64,000 nt of DNA from Aspidapion aeneum (Eukaryota > Arthropoda > Insecta > Coleoptera > Brentidae), in NCBI GenBank assembly GCA_963576565.1, contig OY755044.1:95928752-95992751 (forward strand), written 5' to 3'. Below, one piece after another: positions 58,801 through 64,000 of the stretch; within the stretch, counting starts at the first letter, position 1; every line of letters starts with the position of its first letter. Made by a program: the position numbers and the translations under genes. A model generated the notes under the pieces. It had not been told where the DNA came from. It worked only from the letters and a program-made list of their open reading frames with translations, and ran no database searches.

Positions 58801-61800
58801 TAAAAAACGCAACTTACATATACAGTCGAACCTCTATAACTCGAACCTCTCTATAACTCGAACCTTTTAAGTGGTCCCTGCACTTTTTACACGTATTTAA
58901 ACCTCTTTAACTCGAGTTTCTATAACTCGAACTCTCCATAACTCGAACTGTTTTCGTTGTCCCTTTTGGTTCGAGTTATAGAGATTCGACTGTATATTAC
59001 TAGCTTTTAGTGACACATAATAGTTTAAAGCCTGACTCGTTCAGTTACATAATAGTATAAAGTAGTGGCGTATGTGGGGGGGGGGCTTAAGGGGCCCGGG
59101 CCCCCGCCGAAGCTAAGATTTCTTTATATATTTCCCATATATTTCATGAATATACCGACATAAAATAGCATAAAATACCTCATGGGGTCTCGGCCCCCTC
59201 CACAAAACTGTTTTGGGCCCACGCCGAAACAATTTTTGCTAATACAGAAATTTTTTTCACCAAAAAAAGTGCCATATGTATGTATTTTATTAATTGCATT
59301 TTTTAGTTTAAACAATAATAACATTTGATATTTTTGATGTCCTACCGTTGAATAGATTGTTAAAACGGCTACCAGGTGGTACATGTATTAATGCCAATAT
59401 TTGCTTGCAAGTTTTATAATGGATATTTTGGGTCAGATAAAATAATAGAAAATTTTACAGTTGTTACCGTTATTGTTACTAAGAATAACGGTAACATTCA
59501 GGGCAAAAAGATAGATTTTGGAACATTAAAGATAAGTATAACACAAACGTTAATTTAGTAGTGTGCATTTTGTGTCCTATTATAGAATCAGGTAGGTATT
59601 CGTGGGTAGAGGACAGACCAAAAGGAAACTAAGGTACCTTTGGCAACGTTTCGGATTTAATTAATCCTTTTTCAAGCCTCAGAAATGTTTCTTGGGTCCC
59701 TAAGTACAGCGAACAGGAGTGAGTGTTGATCGAAGAACATTTTACTTTAAAATTTTATAAACATTTTGTTTATAAAATTTTAAAGTAAAATGTTTCTATC
59801 TGAGGCTTGAAAAAGGATTAATTAAATCCGAAACGTTGCCAAAGGTACCTTAGTTTCCTTTTGGTCTGTCCTCTACCCACGGATACCTACCTGTTAATTT
59901 AGTAGTTTCACACTCCTTTAACTTTTTGTTTATTTACATTTGTTTATTTATTTTTATTATATATATGACTTTTTACCAACCAAACTACCGAATTTTAGTA
60001 AAAAATTCGACCGCATTAAAAAAACAATATAAAACTAAGCTTTAAAAATAACGGTAACATTAAAGGACGGCCACCGTAAGTACCAGGCGCCGTTACCGTA
60101 AATAACACAAACGAAGCGAGAAGCTGCTAATGCACAGACTAAGTAATAATCAGTGGCGCTGCTACAGGGAGGGCAACGGGGCAGTGCCCTCCCAAAACTA
60201 GACAACAACCAGTATTAGCTCACACATATACTATAGTAGTGTGAGCTATGGTGATCCTAACTTTTTCGAGAAAAAAAAAGTTGCTCCGATTTCAAAATTT
60301 TTTATATATCTTTGCGTTTCAGATGATTTTGAAACTTTTTTGTTGCGCCGCCTGTCTGTCTGTCTGTCTGTCTGTCTGTATGTCTGTCTGTAACGACCAA
60401 CGCGCATAACTCAAGAACCGCTTGGCCGATTTCAATGAAATTTGGTACCTAGGCTGGGTCTTGTGTCGAGATGGTCCCATTTAAAAATGAACAAAATCCA
60501 CCAAACACAAACCAAATAAAAGGGTGGGGATAGATTTCAAAAATTAGAGTTTATGTGAAAATATGGCGTGTGTGATATCAAACGAAAGGTAATTGTGTCT
60601 GGAGTTAAACAAAATACATTTTAATTTATTTAAAAAAAAGGGTGGGGGTATATTTCACAAATTAGAGTTTAAGTGAAAATATGGCGTGTGTGATATCAAA
60701 CAAAAGGTAATTGAGTCCGAAGTTTAACAAAATACATTTTAGTTTTTGTTTTTTTTAAGGGTGGGGGTGGATTTCAAAAATTTGAGTTTAAGTCAAAACA
60801 TGGCTTGTGTGGTATCAAACAAAAGGTAATTTAGTGTGGAGTTGAATAAAATATATTTCAGTTTTTAGTTATATTAGCTCACACGTACAATATAACTTTA
60901 GTACCTAGTGTGAGCTTAGGGGCCCATATATTGGCAGACTATTTTTAATTGTATTAAAAAAAAGTTAAATCTTTCCTTACGACATGTCTAGTTCCTTTTT
61001 TTAGTCTGTGGTTAACTTTTTTAGTGTAAATCATAAGCCTTTTTCCTCGAGGTTACTAGTCACTCATTTAAGTTACTCGAAATGACGTCACGGTTACTCG
61101 GAGTAACCGCTGTATGACGTCAGACAGTCAGCTGTGGATGACATTTCCAATTGTTTGTTTTTGTTTTTACTAGGAGCTTCCGAAATGCAGAAAATAATTC
61201 ATTGTTTCCACCAATGCATGCCCACCCCGATTCAAAAAACGTATCACGGGACATGGATTTACACCAGTTTTAAATGCAGCGTTACCTGATGCGTTTTTTG
61301 AATCGGGGTGGAAACAGGGTGCTCCTTTGGTATTCTGTGGTAAGGCCGCAGTACCACAGAACACCAAATGCAGTACATTTTAAGACTAGTTGCAGTTGAA
61401 TTGATATAGGACCAACTTCAACGGATGTGCTTTATTTTCTACCGTTACCAAACATAATTCGTTGGTAATATATATATTAAAATCATTGAGTTGTATAACG
61501 CCCTGTAGGGTATAGAAGTCAATGATTAAAATCAAACATTTTGAAAAAAAAAAACAAAACAAAACGATCTTAACCTCAAAATATTTCAGCAACCACGTCT
61601 GCTAGGCTGGTTACACTGTGTGGTTACTCGTGACGTCATAGTTAGTGTTACTCAGCGAAGAAAAACAGAAAACGAGTAACCAGGTTACCTGGTAACTTGT
61701 AGTTACTGCGAGGAAAAAGGCTTCATGTGTAAATAATTACAAGCCGGCAGCATCGCGCGGGACAAGATTTCAATTTCACCATTTTTCAGCGGTGTATGGG

Positions 61801-64000
61801 CTTCCTGCATGTTGCCAGTTCTATCCTTAGTGAAGACGTATGAGTTTGTTTTGATTTGGGGTACGTCAGGGTCAGTAGTTAAAAGCCTTGCCGGTCGCGT
61901 GTCCATTGTTTTTGTTTGTTTTCCAAATGGAAATAAATACCGTCGATTATATAATTAACTGTGCAAATTTAAAAACGTTGACATATGAATTTCGAGTACA
62001 AATAAAATCTTTAGGGTCACATAGACCTGACCTAAAAATCCTAAAAATTAACCAAAATTTTAGTAATTATACGATGCTAAAAACTGGTTGTGTGGTTGTG
62101 AAAACAAAAATGCTTTTTTTTGCTTTATTTGTCTTATTATGAAAAATCCACGAAGTGACCCTGCGTGGGTGGCAAAGGGAATTTGTGCACTTTAGTGTGT
62201 TGTTTAAAATTCTGTGGGATTTTTGAGGTTGCTCTACAGGGCCATGATTAGTCTGAAACTGGTGCTAATCCAAGCTTTGCTCATGTAAAAGAAGGGCGAA
62301 TAGACTTTATCTATGAACAAATAAACTAAAACCTACACCAAGTATCTGCTTGTTTGTAAAATGCTAAAATAAAATTGTTTAGGAAAGTTTTTTATCTTCT
62401 TTTCCATACAATATAAATTTCTGCCCCCCAATTTATAACGTATCAGCCGCCACTGGTAATAACAATAATGGTAACAAAGTGTAAAATACGCGACCCAAAA
62501 TGTCCCTAATAGATAGTTTAAGTTGTGCTACGTATTTTTACGTAAAACTGCACGTTAAGCGCTCTACGTTTTGTTCCAAATTTGAGTTTAAGTTGAATGT
62601 TTTTACGTTACCATAACAAGTCTACTAATAGCAGAGAATATGGAATTCGGCACTGTATTTTTTTAATGTTACAATTTTGTTTTTTGTCTTTTCAACTACA
62701 GTAGGAATATATTTGCAAAGAATCGTTTGTACTGGAAGCGGAAATTATCGTCTAGGCCTCATTTTTCGATCGGTTAATCAACCAATTTTATTCTTTGGTA
62801 ACGTTAAGGTGCCCGCAGACTGCCCTAAGCTAACGTAAATACGTAAGCTCCTGACGTGACCTTGACGACGGTGTGACGAAGTGCGCTTGCGTAACTGTCA
62901 AATCTCATGCTTACGTAAAAATACGTAGCAACTTAAACTATCTAATAATTCGAGTGTTGTGCGTTTCGCACAGCGTTTTGAATAGGAGAATAGACACTTA
63001 TTGGAATAAAACCTGGCCCTATTTTAAAATCGACCCTATGGTGACAGATTTACATATAAAAAGCAGCTGCTCTCTTTCAAAATCCGGCTTTTGTGTATTT
63101 AAAAACCGGATTTATTAGTGTCGGTCTTTATTAAATGAAAGTTAGCGTCTTTATTATTAAATAATTTGGCTTTGGTATGTCAATTTTGAGAGGTCAGCTG
63201 TTAGTTTTCTGTGTAAATGTGTCAAAATAAAGTCGATTCCAAAATAAAGTCAGGTTTTATTCCAATAAGTCCCTATTACCATGCACCCCAGCCCAAGAGG
63301 CAGCACACGTCAAGAAGAACTTGGATAAAGAGCGAAAATAAAATAAAACCCGAGAAGAAACATTATAAAACCGATGGATAGTTGCAAAAGTCTTTACCTC
63401 TTCCTTCTCTGGCAGTTGCCGAATTAGTTCTTGTGCATATTTTCTGGTACTTCGAGGGAATCCGTTTCGTACCATGTATAGGCCATAACCTTTAAGAGTT
63501 GTTACTCCAGGTATTAAGCTAAATTGAAATTTTAAACTAAAATCTTTAATATTTTCTGAGTATCCTAAAGGTATCGTGTCCATTTGCCATCTGAAACAAA
63601 ATTGAAGAATATCTTATTTACATAAATTAATATCAAGGACCCATGGGATCGGATCTATCAGAGATTGTGCCCGTTAAGCACATTCGTACCGCATCAAATC
63701 ACCATCATCAAGCAACGAAGGTTTATGATCAAATTCGTGCAACTTTTGATTGATGCTCTCTCTCTATCTCTCTCTTACTCTATCAGACTACTTATTCATT
63801 CCCTTTGTGAAACTAAAATCGTTTTTGAGTAGAAAATTGCCACTTACGTTTTAATATTTAAGCACATATCGGCTAACTTGGTCAGCAACGTAAAATGCGT
63901 AGTAACGAAAACATACGCTTTGGTCTTGGTCAGTTCTTCACAAATAGCCATCGCTAGCGCAGTACCTTCTTCCACTGCCGTAGATCTGCCTAGTTCGTCA
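38725..64000 (-). CDS. MSH4: MSH4-like MutS homologue with very long C-terminal tail (partial, 8 exons in window)
   Basis: MSH4 pairs with MSH5 as a clamp on recombination intermediates and promotes meiotic crossovers in the nucleus. Seen here: the Walker B/signature stretch DELGRST followed by EEG, the THF motif, and the C-terminal GYGL...ELIRQL block. The EEG after the signature and the GYGL block fit MSH4 better than MSH2, MSH3, MSH5 or MSH6. Exons, in gene order: 64000-63848, 63590-63398, 56035-55016, 53963-53587, 53059-51669, 49683-49501, 45515-45274, 38973-38725. All seven junctions have consensus splice sites and matching phases (2, 0, 0, 2, 1, 1, 0). About 1,150 residues follow the ATPase end, where the usual protein has under 100. 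The first roughly 45 tail residues resemble the normal MSH4 C-terminus; the rest is low-complexity. Whether all tail exons belong to one transcript is inference. Confidence 0.78.
39033..39299. mobile_element. Palindromic MITE, family 1, copy 2
   Basis: TAGGGACTTATTGCAATAAA and its inverse bound arms with GCCAGGCAATAATAGTGCC and TTCCATTGAAAACTGACAG. It lies just upstream (gene orientation) of the last MSH4 exon. Confidence 0.8.
40043..40317. mobile_element. Palindromic MITE, family 1, copy 3
   Basis: AAGGACTTATTGCAATAAAG and AATAAGTCCCTAA ends; 275 bp; arms align with copies 1 and 2. Confidence 0.8.
40623..40880 (+). pseudogene. Tc1/mariner-type transposase C-terminal remnant
   Basis: SKGSPDLAPNDLFLWIYIKN matches the SPDLxPxDFFLWGxxK block that contains the last catalytic aspartate, and the frame ends GRLFEHLL, the typical terminus. 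One in-frame stop breaks it. No terminal repeats were assigned. Confidence 0.7.
41097..42825. mobile_element. 1.7-kb foldback element with internal repeats
   Basis: GTCAAAAAAAACCGCACAAT to about 41330 recurs inverted at 42600-42825. Between the arms, units of about 300 bp (AAAAGTAGTG, ATTTATAAGGAAAT, GCAGACA words) repeat, changing orientation near the middle. AAGATGG and GATGGCGGAC occur in both arms. No transposase. Confidence 0.75.
42830..43560. other. No gene recognised
   Basis: AT-rich intronic DNA. The last 100 bp could be the 5' flank of the THAP exon. Confidence 0.4.
43565..43747 (+). CDS. THAP-domain first exon (orphan, antisense to MSH4 intron)
   Basis: The 61 codons run MSYKWCVVPQCSN, KLFIHMPTAVKEWKKWLELA and YICEDHFD, giving the C2CH zinc-binding pattern (C..C, then C..H) of a THAP DNA-binding domain. 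A consensus donor GAT|GTGAGT follows. THAP proteins of this type are common in insects, many derived from transposons. No second exon could be identified within 1.5 kb, so this is probably a transposon-derived or truncated gene. Confidence 0.65.
43795..43832. repeat. (TA)n microsatellite
   Basis: Pure TA run just after the THAP exon. Confidence 0.9.
43925..44100. repeat. Minisatellite, about 25-bp unit
   Basis: Five to six degenerate copies of GCAGGACTAGGCAGTGCATA-type units. Non-coding. Confidence 0.75.
44101..45270. other. Intronic, no supported gene
   Basis: Two plus frames (44229-44432, 44951-45184) have reasonable composition but no motif and no splice continuity with the THAP exon. 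CTCGCAGCTGATTGG near 44575 may be a transposon edge. Confidence 0.35.
45274..45515 (-). CDS. MSH4: MSH4 tail exon 5
   Basis: The strong acceptor GTTTTCTTCCAG opens an exon encoding DNMTRLKKYKKRNKKSN through LATLVKTNEGVE; the likely donor is GTCGAG|GTTGGT. The N-terminal half is highly basic (KKYKKRNKKSNR). Start phase 1 and end phase 0 match the neighbours. The donor is weak, so the exact end is less certain than the start. Confidence 0.65.
46304..46459 (-). pseudogene. Transposase fragment of element K (C-terminus)
   Basis: MTTVETREELVERVKEPCRQ then CIGVGGYHFEN and stop: the usual ending of the same transposase type. Separated from the other piece by an insertion or rearrangement. Confidence 0.65.
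47340..47477 (-). pseudogene. Transposase fragment of element K (catalytic end)
   Basis: RRGPVAWPLRSPEVTPLDFY followed by LWEYLKNIVYET matches the WPxRSPDLTPLDFFLWGYLK block of Tc1/mariner-type transposases. It stops after 45 codons, and its ATG lies at the edge of the right arm. Confidence 0.75.
48225..48560 (+). promoter_or_regulatory. Promoter-like block, possibly in an LTR
   Basis: GAACGTTCTAGAGC near 48270 resembles inverted heat-shock GAA/TTC units. CATATATAAGCGGCC at about 48326 is a good TATA box, followed by a GC-rich stretch. Downstream AATTAAAAG and a possible CA end near 48547 suggest a solo LTR, but the start is not found. Confidence 0.35.
49501..49683 (-). CDS. MSH4: MSH4 tail exon 4
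   Basis: The acceptor CTGTTTATAG and donor TCAAAAG|GTAAAA bound 183 nt. The peptide runs SLKGVSEASKKRNLDEV to VPKKRAKNLSK; PKKRAK is a plausible nuclear localisation signal. Phase 1 on both sides matches. The frame stays open past the donor, so splicing there is inferred. A solo LTR ends 29 bp upstream of the acceptor, so the branch point lies beside or inside it. Confidence 0.68.
49713..50497 (-). mobile_element. Solo LTR, copy 2, sense to MSH4 and next to an acceptor
   Basis: Inverse of the 10984-11769 LTR: on the minus strand it starts TGTCGGGTACG and ends at 49713, 29 bp before the splice acceptor at 49684. It has AATAAA signals in gene orientation. The flanks (ATAT and AAAA) do not match, so the target duplication is lost or the copy recombined. 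Confidence 0.8.
50690..51270 (+). pseudogene. LINE RT fragment (endonuclease-RT type)
   Basis: KGLKQGCCISPTLFKIYIAV and LEFADDQVILANV are RT motifs, with several stops and small deletions. The end GTCGGACAACGTAGAAAAAC and GTTCTAAACCGACATAGTAG is the family 3' terminus. It lies antisense in an MSH4 intron. Confidence 0.8.
51669..53059 (-). CDS. MSH4: MSH4 tail exon 3 (463 residues, internal tandem duplication)
   Basis: The acceptor TATTGTTAG and donor ATAGTA|GTAAGT bound 1,391 nt with one open frame. The protein is Lys/Glu/Ser/Asn-rich. Two tandem copies of an approximately 85-residue unit are visible, encoded by about 52247-52500 and 51990-52240. Each runs PDxIxxVxKSSxxLL, EPKYNFSxLKE, YDFASQDTLD, then a short heptad-like INILENKVLQTQ. 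The length of open frame and preserved phases argue that it is translated. No family is recognised. Confidence 0.75.
53587..53963 (-). CDS. MSH4: MSH4 tail exon 2
   Basis: The acceptor TTATTTAAG opens an exon starting ASANEQFPYNNNN; the donor is CAGGG|GTAAGT, leaving two bases. It encodes 125 residues of Ser/Asn-rich sequence without recognised domains. The phase-0 start and phase-2 end match the flanking exons. Placement in the MSH4 transcript is inferred from phase, strand and spacing. Confidence 0.7.
54425..54495. repeat. Short dispersed repeat N, copy 2
   Basis: Inverse of 27095-27165, sharing CAGTTTGCAGTTGCTCCCAC. Confidence 0.55.
55016..56035 (-). CDS. MSH4: MSH4 tail exon 1 (340 residues)
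   Basis: Acceptor TTTGCAG and donor GAG|GTTAGT bound a phase-0 exon of exactly 340 codons. The first 45 or so residues (TLKFKKLDERIRL through NSEDFKR) are basic and helical and align loosely with the normal MSH4 C-terminus (LDPDSLRIYLSNLKKKY in human). The remainder is acidic, rich in Ser, Asn and Glu, with no recognised domain. Several SQ dipeptides occur (FSQVSEAELSQ). Antisense reading frames over this exon are shadows. Confidence 0.75.
56855..58289. mobile_element. DNA transposon B, second copy of element A family (inverted)
   Basis: CACGGTCTCTAAATTAACC and CCGGTTTATTTACGAACCGTG ends; aligns inverted with A over its length. Carries the W foldback (57440-57741) but not the CCCTGTTTCC MITE. 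No clean 9-bp duplication; GGTAACGC occurs near both ends. It lies in the intron between MSH4 exons 2 and 3. Confidence 0.8.
58823..58992. mobile_element. pogo/Tigger-type MITE
   Basis: CAGTCGAACCTCTATAACTC and its inverse GAGATTCGACTG bound 170 bp flanked by TA. CTCTATAACTCGAAC-like words repeat several times inside. Confidence 0.85.
59060..59230. mobile_element. Element R, uninterrupted copy
   Basis: GTGGCGTATGTGGGGGG start, GAAGCTAAGATTT and ACATAAAATAGCATAAAATA match the 36.5-kb copy. hAT-type end sequence. Confidence 0.6.
59588..59895. repeat. Palindromic repeat U with 90-bp arms
   Basis: AGGTAGGTATTCGTGGGTAG to GCCTCAG on the left recurs inverted at the right end (CGAAACGTTGCCAAAGGTAC within). 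An inner palindrome AACATTTTACTTTAAAATTT is exact; a 55-bp unique piece sits in the left half. Resembles Penelope-like termini. Confidence 0.7.
60213..60944. mobile_element. TIR element G, copy 3, nested in hAT
   Basis: Starts at TAGCTCACAC (outer left end lost) and ends GGCCCATATATTGGCAGACT. Inside are CTGTC microsatellite and three 115-bp tandem units, one more than the other copies. Confidence 0.75.
61032..61726. mobile_element. MITE J nested in hAT, 8-bp duplication
   Basis: CATAAGCCTTTTTCCTCG and CGAGGAAAAAGGCTTCAT ends are flanked by exact GTGTAAAT (61024-61031, 61727-61734). An 8-bp duplication fits the hAT superfamily. A CCACCAATGCATGCCCACC MITE (61185-61320) is nested inside, losing its first bases. 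Confidence 0.82.
62510..62945. mobile_element. MITE with AGATAGTTTAAGTTG ends
   Basis: TAGATAGTTTAAGTTG and CTACGTATTTTTACGTAA at the left recur inverted at the right. ACGT words are frequent inside. No coding sequence. Confidence 0.75.
62990..63278. mobile_element. Palindromic MITE, family 1, diverged copy 4
   Basis: ACTTATTGGAATAAAACCTGG and inverted TTTATTCCAATAAGTCCCTA ends; inner arms share TTTGGTATGTCAATTTTGA with copy 3. Lies 120 bp from an MSH4 donor site. Confidence 0.65.
63398..63590 (-). CDS. MSH4: MSH4 exon encoding the end of the MutS ATPase domain
   Basis: The exon starts after a TTTGTTTCAG acceptor and ends GAAGAG|GTAAAG. It encodes 64 residues from WQMDTIPLG to RQLPEKEE. The GYGLYMVRNGFPRSTRKYAQ stretch corresponds to the helix-rich MutS C-terminal block (NYGLKAAEVSSLP in human MSH4). 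Its phase matches both neighbours. The next intron is 7.4 kb and full of transposons (copy B, a pogo-type MITE, the hAT nest). Confidence 0.85.
63848..64000 (-). CDS. MSH4: MSH4 exon with Walker B/signature and THF motifs (right-edge partial)
   Basis: The reading frame begins one base inside the right edge and encodes DELGRST, then VEEGTALAMAICEEL and FVTTHF. In MutS ATPases the DE pair is Walker B and THF carries the conserved signalling histidine. The usual signature is DELGRG; here the last glycine is serine. The exon ends AAAAC|GTAAGT with two bases of a codon left over, which the next exon completes. The upstream ATPase, clamp and connector domains are outside the window. Confidence 0.85.

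Larger units (their letters stand above)
60151..62455 (+). mobile_element. hAT derivative H, copy 4, with two nested elements
   Basis: CAGTGGCGCTGCTAC and CAGCCGCCACTG ends, flanked by GTAATAAT and GTAATAAC. The H sequence is cut at 60213-60944 by element G and at 61032-61726 by element J. The transposase start MEINTVDYIINCANLKTLTY is at about 61927, with later frameshifts. Confidence 0.82.

Noticed and set aside
59800..59845. A hammerhead ribozyme in the right arm of palindrome U
   Set aside because: CTGA and GAAAC are present, but the expected GA after CTGAN is not; kept only as a resemblance to Penelope-like ends.
1..64000. CRISPR arrays or bacterial operons
   Set aside because: No regular direct repeats with unique spacers, no ribosome-binding-site-led operons; introns and insect transposons show nuclear DNA.

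Overview
The window is eukaryotic nuclear DNA, almost certainly from an insect. It is AT-rich, has spliceosomal introns, and carries insect-type transposons (hAT, Tc1/mariner, PIF/Harbinger-like, a Chapaev-like candidate, LINEs, LTRs, many foldback MITEs). I cannot name the order. Most bases are mobile elements, often nested; two host genes can be assembled by hand, both on the minus strand.

Gene 1 (64000 down to about 38.7 kb) is a MutS homologue, best matched to MSH4, the meiotic crossover ATPase. Two exons at the right edge carry the Walker B/signature region, the THF motif and the MutS C-terminus. Six further exons follow in perfect phase through 25 kb and add a serine/asparagine-rich tail of about 1,100 residues that ordinary MSH4 lacks. 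The tail contains an internal tandem duplication. The gene's 5' part lies beyond the right edge.

Gene 2 (18217 down to 13256, continuing leftwards) is a proline-rich gene I do not recognise. Three coding exons join in phase; the second intron uses a GC-AG boundary. Its third exon sits between two inverted copies of a repeat.

The rest is mobile DNA. From the left: AT-rich DNA and a degenerate tandem array (0-4.1 kb); LINE end, heptanucleotide microsatellite, MITE and hAT copy (4.1-8.6 kb); a CRE-motif-rich element, an inverted-arm element with a solo LTR, and a LINE 3' end (9-13 kb); gene 2 with hAT insertions (13-19 kb); large DNA transposons including a 1.5-kb family with a 9-bp target duplication and a CACAGTG-ended inverted element (19.7-26 kb); nested MITEs and LINE/hAT copies (26-37 kb); then the introns of gene 1, filled with foldback elements, mariner transposase remnants, an LTR next to a splice acceptor, and a three-level nest at 60-62.5 kb. 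Several families occur two to four times in the window, so boundaries and insertion order could be read by comparing copies. No functional tRNA, rRNA or CRISPR array was found.
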